From Pseudomonas cichorii (lineage in GTDB: Bacteria > Pseudomonadota > Gammaproteobacteria > Pseudomonadales > Pseudomonadaceae), in the NCBI RefSeq assembly GCF_003700275.1, contig NZ_RBRE01000064.1:90848-154847 (forward strand): a DNA stretch of 64,000 bases, read 5' to 3'. Positions within the stretch are counted from its first letter, which is position 1. Every line of letters begins with the position of its first letter. The position numbers and the translations under genes were made by a program. This document shows positions 37,025 through 45,729 of the stretch, one piece after another. Below the pieces are notes generated by a model. It was not told the DNA's origin, made no database searches, and saw only the letters and a program-made list of their open reading frames with translations.

Positions 37025-37600
37025 TCAGAAATTCATACCGTGAGCGTTAGCTACAGCCTTCAAGCCACCGGCATAACCCTGGCCTACGGCGCGGAATTTC
37101 CACTCACCGTTGTTGCGATACAGCTCGGCAAAGATCATCGCGGTTTCGGTGGAAGCGTCTTCGGCCAGATCGTAGCGAACGATTTCGGCGCTGGACTTCT
37201 CATTCACCACGCGGATGAAAGAACCACCCACCTGACCGAAGTTCTGCTTGCGGCTGTCGGCGTCATGAATGGTCACGACGAATACGATCTTGTCGACATC
37301 GGCAGGCACGCGGGTCAGGTCGACCTTCACGACTTCATCGTCACCATCACCAGCGCCGGTACGGTTGTCACCGGCATGCTCCACGGAGCCATCGGCGCTC
37401 TTGAGCTGGTTGTAGAAAATGAAGTCAGCTTCGCTACGGACTTTACCGTTGGCACCCAGCAGGAATGCACTGGCGTCCAGGTCAAATTCCTGGCCGTCAG
37501 TAGCACGCGGGTCCCAGCCCAGGCCGATCAATACATTGGTCAAGGTCGGGTCGGTTTTGGACAGCGAAAGGTTGCCACCTTTTTGCAGAGTCAAAGCCAT
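37025..37600 (-). CDS. terD: Tellurium resistance protein TerD
   Basis: A 191-residue calcium-binding Ter protein, MALTLQKGGNLSLSKTDPTL, with GLGWDPRATDGQEFDLDAS and NRTGAGDGDDEVV acidic loops. Close paralogue of TerE, presumably by tandem duplication. TerD family members are soluble and are thought to assemble with TerC at the membrane. It follows terC after 27 bases. Confidence 0.94.
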   Translation of the reverse strand: MALTLQKGGNLSLSKTDPTLTNVLIGLGWDPRATDGQEFDLDASAFLLGANGKVRSEADFIFYNQLKSADGSVEHAGDNRTGAGDGDDEVVKVDLTRVPADVDKIVFVVTIHDADSRKQNFGQVGGSFIRVVNEKSSAEIVRYDLAEDASTETAMIFAELYRNNGEWKFRAVGQGYAGGLKAVANAHGMNF

Positions 37601-37627
37601 GATTCGTTTATCTCCTTTTTCCAGTGT

Positions 37628-38662
37628 TTACGCTTTTTCTTCAGCCGACTCGTCTTTTCCCGGGAAGAGCAGGCTAGCGACAATACCGATTACCAATACC
37701 ACCATCACCACCATCAAGCTGGTGTTGGCGCTGATGCTGTATCCATGATGGAACAAGTGGTCGGTAGCGTTCAGACCCAGCTTGATCGCGATGAAGAACA
37801 GCAATGCGATGACTGCTTTCTCCAGGTGAACCAGGTAACGCTTCAGGGCTTCAAGTACGAAGTACAGGGTACGCAGGCCCAGGATCGCGAACAGCATGGC
37901 CGAGAATACGATCAGCGGCTCGCGGCTCACGGCGATGATTGCCGGAACGGAGTCGAACGCGAACAGTACGTCGGAGATTTCAGCCACGACCAGACACAGG
38001 AACAGTGGGGTCGCAAAGATCGCGCCCTTGGCAGCCAGAGTGATGCCGCTGTTCTCGGGCTTCTTGATTTCCTCTTCCAGGACTTCACGTCTTACGAAGA
38101 AATTGTTGCCGTGCAGTTTTGGCCACACCGGGAACAGTTTCTTGGCGAAGCGATAAGCCATGTGCTGGGAGTAGTCGATTTCTTCGTCGTCGTTATCGCC
38201 AGCCCTGAGCATCATGATGGCAGTCCAGGCAACGATCACCGCGAACACCACTTCGACCCACGGCCCAAGAGCCAGAAGACCAGTACCGATGGCAACGAAA
38301 ATGCCGCGGAATACGATGGCGCCGATGATGCCCCAGTACAGAACGCGATGCCGCAGGCCATCAGGGATCTTGAACCAGGCGAACAAGGCCATGAACACGA
38401 AGAGGTTATCGACGCTCAGGACTTTTTCCAGTGCATAACCGGTAACGAACAGAGTGGCGACTTCCGAGCCGTGCTGAACGTACAGAAAACCGGCGAATGC
38501 CAGCGAAATGGCAACCCAGAAAATCGACCAGGCGGATGCCTGGGTCAAGGTGATCGGCTTGTTTCCCCGGTGAGAAAACATGTCGACGGCCAGGGCCGAG
38601 ATGGCCAGGCCAACGAAGACGGCCATCGTGAGTGGAGGGAAGCCTAGAGCGGTGCTTTCCAT
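37628..38662 (-). CDS. terC: TerC family integral membrane protein
   Basis: A 344-residue inner membrane protein with about eight or nine helices. It contains FVTGYALEKVLSVDNLFVF, an intramembrane acidic motif typical of TerC, and the later SDVLFAFDSVPAIIAVSREP. TerC is the membrane hub of the Ter system and related to LysE-type transporters; some relatives export manganese. The preferred ATG is 38662. Lies between terB and terD, as in plasmid ter operons. Confidence 0.95.
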   Translation of the reverse strand: MESTALGFPPLTMAVFVGLAISALAVDMFSHRGNKPITLTQASAWSIFWVAISLAFAGFLYVQHGSEVATLFVTGYALEKVLSVDNLFVFMALFAWFKIPDGLRHRVLYWGIIGAIVFRGIFVAIGTGLLALGPWVEVVFAVIVAWTAIMMLRAGDNDDEEIDYSQHMAYRFAKKLFPVWPKLHGNNFFVRREVLEEEIKKPENSGITLAAKGAIFATPLFLCLVVAEISDVLFAFDSVPAIIAVSREPLIVFSAMLFAILGLRTLYFVLEALKRYLVHLEKAVIALLFFIAIKLGLNATDHLFHHGYSISANTSLMVVMVVLVIGIVASLLFPGKDESAEEKA

Positions 38663-38688
38663 TTAACTGCGTTCCTCAAGGGGTAAAT

Positions 38689-39138
38689 TTACAGGTCAAA
38701 ATCGGACGGGTTCAGGCCAAGCTCGTTACAGATAGAGCGGCATACTGCCCGTTCCTTCTCGTCGAAGCTGCCATCTGCACCGCCGATGGCACAGCAGACG
38801 CGCACCAACAGGCGTGCAGCATCTTCTTTTTTCTTGATCTTGCCGATGGTTTTCAGCGCTTCGGCACGACCGATCTCGACATCGAAGTCGAACTTGGAGC
38901 AGGCATCCTGAAATGCCTGGATGACATCCTTCATGTCAAAAACTTTCAGTTCCTGAGAGTTCTGGATGAAGCCGGCCATTTTCTGCTTTTCACTGGAGCT
39001 GATATCGCCATCGGCTGCGGATACCAGAGCACAACCTGAAACCACGGCGTCCATGAACTCGCGATTCTTGAACTTCGAGACTTCGGAAGCAAGCTTGTCA
39101 CGAGCCGCTGTTGCGTTTGTTTTCAACCAGTCCAGCAT
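38689..39138 (-). CDS. terB: Tellurite resistance protein TerB
   Basis: A 149-residue soluble helical protein with the TerB/COG3793 pattern: VSGCALVSAADGDISSSEKQKM and VCCAIGGADGSFDEKERAVC, two acidic DGxxxxxE loops that bind metal. E. coli TerB is known to interact with TerC and other partners at the membrane. It sits 26 bases before terC and 52 after terA. Confidence 0.94.
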   Translation of the reverse strand: MLDWLKTNATAARDKLASEVSKFKNREFMDAVVSGCALVSAADGDISSSEKQKMAGFIQNSQELKVFDMKDVIQAFQDACSKFDFDVEIGRAEALKTIGKIKKKEDAARLLVRVCCAIGGADGSFDEKERAVCRSICNELGLNPSDFDL

Positions 39139-39190
39139 TTCAATCCCCTATGAGGCAGCCTGGCCACCTCAGAAAAATCAATCGTGTTGT

Positions 39191-40399
39191 TTACTTGGAA
39201 CCAGCCGCCCAGCGCATGCCCCAGCCATAGGCCTTGTCCATGTTGCTGTGACCATTGTGGAAGTCCACGCAACGGGTCACCTTGACGGCGCCGTTGTCGT
39301 TTTCCAGCAGAGCGATCGCACACATGCCCTGGCGTCCACCTTCCTCGTTGAGGCGTACCTCGATCGGTGGCTGGCCCGGAGCGTGAATGGTGACCACGCC
39401 GTCGGTTTCCTTCCAGTTCGGCGCGCCTTCATAAATGAATGCGTACACCAGGATGCGACGAATCTTGGTCCAGTGCGCACCGTTGATATGCAGCCACTCA
39501 CCATCGCTGATGGAACCTGTACGATCATCGCCCATCAACTTGATGAAAGGCTCGGTGTTGAGCGATCCAAACGAATTGCCCAGGGCCTGGACTGCGCCTT
39601 TGTAACCATCCTGCAACTCGAACAGGCAGCCTACATCAAGGTCGATCGCATTGCTCTTCTTCATCGAGAAGAAACCACCACCCTTGTTCTCGCTGCGGCG
39701 GTTCCAGTTCAGGTTGACCCTGATCTCGCCGAAGCCGGCACTGGTTTTTTCCAGGCTGACGGAAGCGCGGGTCTTGTCCAGCGTGATCTTGCTCAGACTG
39801 ACCGTGGATTTGGCCGCTGGCGCCGGCACTGGAGCTGGCGCCGGAGCTGGAGCTGGAGCTGGAGCTGGAGCTGGAGCTGGAGGCTGGGCGTCTTGCGCCG
39901 CAACTTCAACCCCGAAGTTACCGGCCAGCGGCTCAAGGCCACCGGCAAAGCCCTGGGCCACGCAGCGGAATTTCCAGGCACCCTGACGCAGGTAGAACTC
40001 ACCCAGAATCAGTGCGGTTTCCTTCATGCCGCTGGTGGAAATGGTCGCTTCGATCCCGCCGGTGATGGTGAGGGCCAGACGCGACACGCTGTCGAAACTG
40101 GCCTTGTTCTCATAGATGGTCGCGGTAAGCGCGACCTTCTCGATGGCAGCATCCAGACGGCTCGGATCAAGACTGAATACAGCGCGGCCTTCCGACGTTT
40201 CGGTCAGCTGTACCGCTCCGCCATTGACGCTTTTCTGGCCGTAGAAACACATGTCCTGATCGCCGCGGACCTTGCCTGAGCTGGTCAGCAGGAACGCGGA
40301 GACATCAATGTCCGCGCCCGCTAGAGGGGAATAGCTGACGTCGACCGTCAACGGGCCAGCAGCTACTGGCGCATTGGCGCCTGGGACAAGTTGGGTCAT
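39191..40399 (-). CDS. terA: TerA-like protein with two Ter domains and (AP)n linker
   Basis: A 402-residue protein. Residues 1-165 form a TerD-like domain that lacks much of the usual N-terminal GGN motif but keeps MKETALILGEFYLRQGAWKF and AQGFAGGLEPLA. A linker of alternating Ala-Pro (about residues 172-192) is encoded by hexanucleotide repeats at 39819-39882. The C-terminal half (200-402) is TerA-like, with RVNLNWNRR, NAIDLDVGCLFELQDG and DDRTGSISDGEWLHIN. ATG overlaps the terZ stop by four bases. Confidence 0.9.
   Translation of the reverse strand: MTQLVPGANAPVAAGPLTVDVSYSPLAGADIDVSAFLLTSSGKVRGDQDMCFYGQKSVNGGAVQLTETSEGRAVFSLDPSRLDAAIEKVALTATIYENKASFDSVSRLALTITGGIEATISTSGMKETALILGEFYLRQGAWKFRCVAQGFAGGLEPLAGNFGVEVAAQDAQPPAPAPAPAPAPAPAPAPVPAPAAKSTVSLSKITLDKTRASVSLEKTSAGFGEIRVNLNWNRRSENKGGGFFSMKKSNAIDLDVGCLFELQDGYKGAVQALGNSFGSLNTEPFIKLMGDDRTGSISDGEWLHINGAHWTKIRRILVYAFIYEGAPNWKETDGVVTIHAPGQPPIEVRLNEEGGRQGMCAIALLENDNGAVKVTRCVDFHNGHSNMDKAYGWGMRWAAGSK
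39819..39882. repeat. Hexanucleotide repeat (GGAGCT)n inside terA
   Basis: Six perfect GGAGCT units (39843-39878) plus a partial unit, preceded by imperfect GGCGCC/GGAGCT units. On the coding strand the repeat reads AGCTCC and encodes alternating Ala-Pro. Unit length is six, so slippage changes linker length without a frameshift. Confidence 0.9.
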
Positions 40400-40989
40400 G
40401 CGCGTACCGCTCCAATGGCCAGGTCGACCAGATCATCGGCAGTGCGGCCATTGGTGGCCTGACCTACTGCAGTGAAATCCCAGCCGCTGGAAGTACGCAC
40501 CAGATAGGACATCACCACGCCAGTGTGCTGGCCTTTTTCGGACAGGTCGAAGCGGCCCAGTTCGTTGCGCGAGCCCAGATCGACGATGCGGCAGTAGGCA
40601 TTGGCGACTTTTTCAAAGTTCTGACCGGTGAACGAGTTAACGGTGAACACCAGGTATTTCACTGCGGCTGGCAGTTTTTCCAGATCGACGCTGATGGTTT
40701 CATCATCGCCCGCACCTTCACCGGTACGGTTGTCGCCGGAGTGCATGATCGCACCGTCACGTGATTGCAACTGACGGAACCAGACCAGGTCGAGAGGCTT
40801 CTTGTCGGCGTCCAGCATGATGCAGGAGGCGTCCAGGTCGATATCTCCGCCGCCGCCACCCAGCAGCTTGCCGAAGAAACCGCTGGCTTTTTCAGGGTCC
40901 CATCCCAGGCCCATGCTGACTTTCTTAAGGCCGGTACCAGCGGTTTTCTCAAGCGAGATCGTCTGGTTTTTTGCCAAGGTGATTGCCAT
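40396..40989 (-). CDS. terZ: Tellurium resistance protein TerZ-like (TerD family)
   Basis: A 197-residue TerD-family protein, MAITLAKNQTISLEKTAG, with VSMGLGWDPEKASGFFGKLL, a GGGGGDIDLDASCIML acidic loop and NRTGEGAGDDETISV. The Gly-rich insert before DIDLD is typical of TerZ. ATG 40989 is chosen over ATG 41001, because GGAG of the upstream codons lies seven bases before it. It is the first Ter structural gene after the enzymatic module and follows the HAD gene by 47 bases. Confidence 0.91.
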   Translation of the reverse strand: MAITLAKNQTISLEKTAGTGLKKVSMGLGWDPEKASGFFGKLLGGGGGDIDLDASCIMLDADKKPLDLVWFRQLQSRDGAIMHSGDNRTGEGAGDDETISVDLEKLPAAVKYLVFTVNSFTGQNFEKVANAYCRIVDLGSRNELGRFDLSEKGQHTGVVMSYLVRTSSGWDFTAVGQATNGRTADDLVDLAIGAVRA

Positions 40990-41036
40990 TTTTCGCTCCA
41001 TGTACGATACGGAATTCGGATAAAAGTGTTACAGCC

Positions 41037-41741
41037 TCACCGCGATGGCTCTTCAATGCCATCTCGATTATGTAACTTGGCGTTAACGGGGCCTTTATAA
41101 CGGCCCCGACGCCACGCCGGATGGAACAGGCGCCAGTGCGCATCCTGTGCAGCAGCGAGCAATTCGTGGTCACCGCGGGTGTCCCCCCAGGCCCGTACCC
41201 GAAACTGTGTAAGTGGCCCGTAAACACCTTCCAGGCGCATCACCTTGGAGTCGCAGCGACAATTGCTGCCTTCGATCAGACCGGTGAGTTTGCCGTCGAT
41301 CACTTCCAGATTGGTGCCGATCAGCTCGACTTTAAGACGATCTGCGAAAGGTTGCAGGACCATAGCAGGCGAAGCTGAACAAAGCGTGACAATGGCGCCC
41401 TTCTCGATTTCGGCAGCCACGGACTCCAGCGCTGCCGGGCGCATCAGGCGTGCCCAGTACAGCTCGCAGAAGGCTTCGGCCTTCTGTTGCAGCCATTGCA
41501 CTTCCACACCGCTCAGAAAAGCCTTGATCAGACGGCCCTTGAGCTCGTCCCTGGTTACCCGCCGCGCCAGATAACCCAGGCTCGGCAACACCAGCCGGGC
41601 CATGCGGATGGAGAACACGCGCTGACCAAACGCGAATTTGAGAAAGGGGACAAAACTGTCATGGCGGGTCAATGTCCCGTCAAAATCGAACACCGCCAAC
41701 AGGCGCTGCTCCACTTCCACTTCAAGATCAGGCTCTATCAT
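41037..41741 (-). CDS. HAD-IB family phosphatase of the Ter module
   Basis: A 234-residue haloacid-dehalogenase hydrolase with motif I AVFDFDGTLTRHDSF, motif II TLCSASPAMV and motif IV near WGDTRGDHELL. Subclass IB members such as SerB remove phosphate from small molecules. In Ter loci a HAD enzyme is part of the biosynthetic set; the substrate is unknown. It begins directly after the aldolase stop with no gap, so coupling is likely. Confidence 0.88.
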   Translation of the reverse strand: MIEPDLEVEVEQRLLAVFDFDGTLTRHDSFVPFLKFAFGQRVFSIRMARLVLPSLGYLARRVTRDELKGRLIKAFLSGVEVQWLQQKAEAFCELYWARLMRPAALESVAAEIEKGAIVTLCSASPAMVLQPFADRLKVELIGTNLEVIDGKLTGLIEGSNCRCDSKVMRLEGVYGPLTQFRVRAWGDTRGDHELLAAAQDAHWRLFHPAWRRGRYKGPVNAKLHNRDGIEEPSR

Positions 41742-42692
41742 CTAACTAACTGCCTCAGCGAGTCGAATGCTGGCATCCACGATCGAAGCAGGAGTCGGCA
41801 GGACCCCGTGCCATTTGGCGCGCTCCATGATGCGAGTTGCCCATTTGTAATGAGTGGCCGGTTCACACATCGCGTCGTTGTACTTGAACACCGCCGGGGC
41901 CACAGAGTTCAAAATCATCCTTGCGCAATTCATGTCTTCCAGACTCACGCGCAGCGCATTCTGAATGATATTGATCTGTGAGGGGTGAATTGCCGTCTTG
42001 CCCACCAATCCATTGGAAATATCCAGTGCCAGTTCCTGCTCCAGAATATCGGGAGTCGCCAGTTGCTCGAAGACCGGCGCGGTCAGGGCAAACCCCTGCG
42101 AACCCATGACCCCGGCCAGCATCGGAATGACATATCCCATCGGCGTGCCATACAGCGTCATGGCCGGATTACGACGCAAGCCAAGGCAGCCCATCAGGTC
42201 GTTGCCGCCAATGCGCAGGGCAATGATTCGCTCTCCCAGATTGGCCTTGAGTGCCTGCCCCAGTTCGACCATGGCCGTCGGGTTGAACACTTCGGGAGTT
42301 TCCAGTGTAGGCATCAGGGCCAGCTCTGGATTGGTAACGGCATCTTCCCAGCTTGTCAGACTTTGCAGCGACAGCTTGGGAACAACGAACCCGTCAACGT
42401 GGGCCATCAGCGGCCAGTCATTGAGAATCCTGGCCATGTCCGCATCCCGTGGACGCACGAACAGTAACGGGCCATTGTCTGGCCGCCCACCACGATCCTG
42501 AATGCGCATCAGCACGCTGCGCAGATTGAGCAGCGCGGTGTCGACGTCGATGAGCGCCACCGCGTCTTCCAGGCAGACAACCAGCGAGCGCAGTTCGGGG
42601 ATCTTTTCTCCGAATACCACATCAAGGATGTCGTCGCGGGTGGCGGGCATATACAGCGTTGCCCCCAAGGCGTAAGGCGAAGGTATGGCCAT
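41742..42692 (-). CDS. HpcH/HpaI-CitE-like aldolase/lyase of the Ter module
   Basis: A 316-residue TIM-barrel protein of the HpcH/HpaI and CitE group. Visible are LYMPATRDDILDVVFGEKIPEL, LVVCLEDAVALIDVD (metal/phosphate-binding ED), LLFVRPRDADMA, ALRIGGNDLMG and NGLVGKTAIHPSQI. Family members cleave or form C-C bonds with acyl-CoA or keto acids. In Ter clusters its job is thought to be in making a small nucleoside-like metabolite, an inference. ATG overlaps the StiP stop by one base. Confidence 0.88.
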   Translation of the reverse strand: MAIPSPYALGATLYMPATRDDILDVVFGEKIPELRSLVVCLEDAVALIDVDTALLNLRSVLMRIQDRGGRPDNGPLLFVRPRDADMARILNDWPLMAHVDGFVVPKLSLQSLTSWEDAVTNPELALMPTLETPEVFNPTAMVELGQALKANLGERIIALRIGGNDLMGCLGLRRNPAMTLYGTPMGYVIPMLAGVMGSQGFALTAPVFEQLATPDILEQELALDISNGLVGKTAIHPSQINIIQNALRVSLEDMNCARMILNSVAPAVFKYNDAMCEPATHYKWATRIMERAKWHGVLPTPASIVDASIRLAEAVS

Positions 42693-43786
42693 TAGCTGAG
42701 GCTCCGAATAATGGTGACCGCCCGATAGGGCCCCAGGGCATTTCCGGCCTCTTCGACAGGGATGCCCGCTTTCTCGGTCAGGTGCATGAGCAATTGCACA
42801 TCGCTGTCAGCGGTATTGCGGACCAGCACATGATCGGGCACCCGGCGCATGACGGCACGGGTTGCCTCGGCAATCCCGGGCTTGACGCGATTGAGGTTGT
42901 TGACCCCGAAGCGCTCGGCCAGATTATCGACAACTTGCAAGGCGGCAGCCTTGAGTTCGATACGCTGCCGGGGCGTCCAGGGCGTAGCCGGAACAACGGC
43001 TTGCAGGCCCTGGCGCAAACTTTCGATGCGCTCGATGAACAGGCGCGTCACGTCATGCCTCAGCAGGTGATCGTAAACCACACAACCGTGCAGCCCGCCA
43101 TCGGCCGGCCAGATGGAACGCGACACCAGCCCCGACACGGTAGCGCCCAGAATACCCGACGGAATCACCCAGTCTTCGGCGGATGCCGCCAGCCACGCAC
43201 TGCCGCACGGGTCGGCCAGCACCACCAGGCGCGGCTCTTCCGGGAAGCGAGCATCGCCTGCCAGACTGCGTTTGATTTCCCCGGAAATCGCGCCCTTGCC
43301 GGTCCAGCCATCCACGAAAACAATGTTCTGCGCGCCGTGAGCCTGGATGATGGCCTCCAGTGCGACCGAGTCGATCCCGCGGTCACGAATGATGCTGATG
43401 CCATAGTGATGCGCTTCACGGCCCAGTTCGATCAAGGCCCGGCGCAGCAGGACGCCCAGCGGCAGACCGGCGCGCACGAACGATACCAGAACGATTTCAG
43501 CACCCTTGCAGGCCTGATCGAGGGCAAGCGCCAGCGCCTGTACATCGGTCGCCATGCGCAGACCGTTCTGTAGCAGTGCGCGCTCGAACAGGCCGTGATG
43601 AGCCTCGCTGGGCGCGGACTCCTGACTGATCATTTCCGAATAATGCTTTTGCTTCGTCTGGATCAGGCGTTCCTTTTCCTCGACGTCGGTGATGTCCATC
43701 TCGATGCCGCGCAACAGAAAATGCACGTCATCCGCCAGATAGCTACCGCTACCCACCGTGTCGAGCCCGTGAACGGGATTACTCAT
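42692..43786 (-). CDS. StiP-type phosphoribosyltransferase-fold protein of the Ter module
   Basis: A 364-residue protein of the family annotated as 'cysteine protease StiP' or PRTase_1. It carries a PRPP-binding-like loop NIVFVDGWTGKGAI (about residues 170-183) after the AEIVLVSFVRAGLPLGVLL strand, a type-I PRTase layout. No protease triad is evident to me, so I prefer the PRTase reading. ATG 43786 (MSNPVHGLD) overlaps the HAD stop by eight bases. Confidence 0.83.
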   Translation of the reverse strand: MSNPVHGLDTVGSGSYLADDVHFLLRGIEMDITDVEEKERLIQTKQKHYSEMISQESAPSEAHHGLFERALLQNGLRMATDVQALALALDQACKGAEIVLVSFVRAGLPLGVLLRRALIELGREAHHYGISIIRDRGIDSVALEAIIQAHGAQNIVFVDGWTGKGAISGEIKRSLAGDARFPEEPRLVVLADPCGSAWLAASAEDWVIPSGILGATVSGLVSRSIWPADGGLHGCVVYDHLLRHDVTRLFIERIESLRQGLQAVVPATPWTPRQRIELKAAALQVVDNLAERFGVNNLNRVKPGIAEATRAVMRRVPDHVLVRNTADSDVQLLMHLTEKAGIPVEEAGNALGPYRAVTIIRSLS

Positions 43787-44537
43787 GCGCAGCACCAGCG
43801 AACATTCTGGCCAGTTGACTGCGTGCAGGCGTTGCCCACCAGTGGCATTCGTCCATGAAGCCGAGGTCGGTGATGCTGTCACCAAAGCCCAGTACCGGAC
43901 GCTCGCCATTGACCGCCCGATCACGCCGCAGCCACTCCTGAACGGCATAACGCTTGGCCAGACCGTTGGGCAGGAACGCCAGGTTGTTGCCGTTGCCATG
44001 CACGTGCATGTCGTCGAGCAGGCCACGCGCCTGCACTTCTGCCAGCACGCGGGTCAGAATGCTGTCGTCGCTTTCGTTGTGCTTGGTAACCACATAATGG
44101 AAAAGTTTTGCCTCCTCCACTACCCAGCCACGCAACGAAACGCCCATTTCCTGACCGATGGCCAGAGTTGTAGCGCTCAGTTCATGCAGGCGTCCCTGAT
44201 AAGCGGCCAGGGTCTGTTTCATCTGCACATTCCAGTCGTTGTCCAGGCGACCTGCCGCATCGAGCATGACCCCGCCATGGGAACAGATCGCGCCCGCGCC
44301 AAAGGGCAGCTTGACCCGGCTGTAGGCCTCGACGCTGCGCGCCGTGACTGGCACCACATCGGAGTGGGCCAGCAACCAGTTCACGAAGGACTTCTGCACA
44401 TTGGTCATGTAGCCATTGGCATTGCCTGTAAGGTCGACGGTGGCCACATGCTTTTCAATGCCGGGCGCTGTCTTGCGGGCGGTCTGGAACAGGGTGTCGT
44501 CCAGGTCCACGAATATCAGCGGGCGATCGTTACTCAT
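43779..44537 (-). CDS. HAD family hydrolase of the Ter module
   Basis: A 252-residue HAD phosphatase starting MSNDRPLIFVDLDDTLFQ, motif I DLDDT. Later motifs: VVPVTARSVEAY (motif II) and LGFGDSITDLGFM (motif IV GDSxxD). The cap and GDSITD pattern resemble sucrose-phosphatase or Cof-like types. It is translationally overlapped on both sides: its ATG lies within the PRTase 3' end and its stop within the StiP start. Second of two HAD enzymes in this module. Confidence 0.88.
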   Translation of the reverse strand: MSNDRPLIFVDLDDTLFQTARKTAPGIEKHVATVDLTGNANGYMTNVQKSFVNWLLAHSDVVPVTARSVEAYSRVKLPFGAGAICSHGGVMLDAAGRLDNDWNVQMKQTLAAYQGRLHELSATTLAIGQEMGVSLRGWVVEEAKLFHYVVTKHNESDDSILTRVLAEVQARGLLDDMHVHGNGNNLAFLPNGLAKRYAVQEWLRRDRAVNGERPVLGFGDSITDLGFMDECHWWATPARSQLARMFAGAAHE

Positions 44538-45663
44538 CACAGATGACCTCGGCATTCAGCGCTTCGACCAGCTCCACAGGCACCGCCTGCTGAGGGGTTT
44601 CGGTGCAGATCAGCACGCGATCGAACTGACCAGGCCGTACGTTGTAGAGAAAATTGGGAATCCCCAGCCCGTAGTTGTCGGAGAACGACAAGGCATGATC
44701 GATGGCATGCCCAAGGGCGATGGGTGAGCGGCTGGTGGAGCTGAAATGCACATCCGCACCGGCCTTTTCCAGACGCTCGGCCAACAGGAACGGACGCCAG
44801 ACGAACTCGCTGGTGCCGACGACCAGCACTCGCTCGCCGCTGGCAACCTGAATCTCCGGCGCCAGGGTATCGGCTACCGAGCACACACCAAGACGGCCCC
44901 AGTCATTGGCCGTAACCAATGGCCAGTCACCCATGGCGACAGTCCCGACTTCCGGCATGTCCGGCAAAGGCGCCGCCAGATCCTCGGCAAAGGAATAGGA
45001 ACCCTGCAACAGGGAAACCTGCTCGGCCACGGAGCCCATTGTGGTGCTGACCGCGCCGGCCGACCAGTCGGTGAGGACGCAGGTCACCATACGCTCGACC
45101 TTGCTCAGCCCGGCCTCGACCAGCGCCCGGTAAAGGTTGATGAAGGTCTTGCCGGTGGAAGCTTCGTCATCCACCAGCACCAGAGAGCGGGCATTGAGCA
45201 TCATTTCGCGCAGCGCCGGATCGGTCGGCAGATGAATCAGGTGGGCACTGGCGTGACTGTGTTCTTCTTCAAAACGGGCAAACAGTTCGGTGCCGGTCGG
45301 GTGACGCGTGCTGACCAGATACAGCGCATCCGGACGCGACTCGCTATAGGTGCGATGCACTCCGGCCCCAAGCCCCACCGCCGTTTCGGCCATGCCGATG
45401 ACCAGCACCGGGCCGGGCAGATCGGCCGGAATCTTGTGCGCCAGGTCCTCAAAGCTCTTGAGCATTAGGCTCGGGCGCACAGGAATATGCCGCCCCAATA
45501 CACGGGAAACAAACAGGAAGGCACGCTTGGGATTACGCCGCTCGGCAAAGCCGAACAGAGAGTCCGGGGCGATGCTGGAAGCATTGACCGTTACATCGAG
45601 ACGACCACGAAGCAGATCAGCGCGAAGCCTTGTTGGAGTGGAAAGAGCTGAACTGCTGTCCAT
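44530..45663 (-). CDS. Phosphoribosyltransferase with TRSP domain, Ter module
   Basis: A 377-residue protein. The PRPP loop VLVDDEASTGKTFINLYRAL (about residues 155-174) marks a type-I PRTase (PRTase_2). The C-terminal part contains STSRSPIALGHAIDHALSFS, matching the TRSP domain named after such a motif. Comparative studies of Ter loci list this protein as a module component and suggest ribosylation of a base. ATG 45663 has AGGAA seven bases before it; a longer frame reaches 45690. Confidence 0.87.
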   Translation of the reverse strand: MDSSSALSTPTRLRADLLRGRLDVTVNASSIAPDSLFGFAERRNPKRAFLFVSRVLGRHIPVRPSLMLKSFEDLAHKIPADLPGPVLVIGMAETAVGLGAGVHRTYSESRPDALYLVSTRHPTGTELFARFEEEHSHASAHLIHLPTDPALREMMLNARSLVLVDDEASTGKTFINLYRALVEAGLSKVERMVTCVLTDWSAGAVSTTMGSVAEQVSLLQGSYSFAEDLAAPLPDMPEVGTVAMGDWPLVTANDWGRLGVCSVADTLAPEIQVASGERVLVVGTSEFVWRPFLLAERLEKAGADVHFSSTSRSPIALGHAIDHALSFSDNYGLGIPNFLYNVRPGQFDRVLICTETPQQAVPVELVEALNAEVICDE

Positions 45664-45729
45664 CGGTATATTCCTGGTTAACGGGGCCAATGCCCCTGGC
45701 GTCTGCCCGTCTCCCAGAGGGAAGCGGGG

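Noticed and set aside
37010..38647. 545-codon frame opposite terD and terC
   Set aside because: Spans two real genes and their gap, and its His/Gln-rich sequence is typical of antisense reading of GC-rich genes.
39819..39882. Phase-variable contingency locus in terA
   Set aside because: The unit is six bases, so copy changes cannot switch the reading frame off; only linker length would vary.
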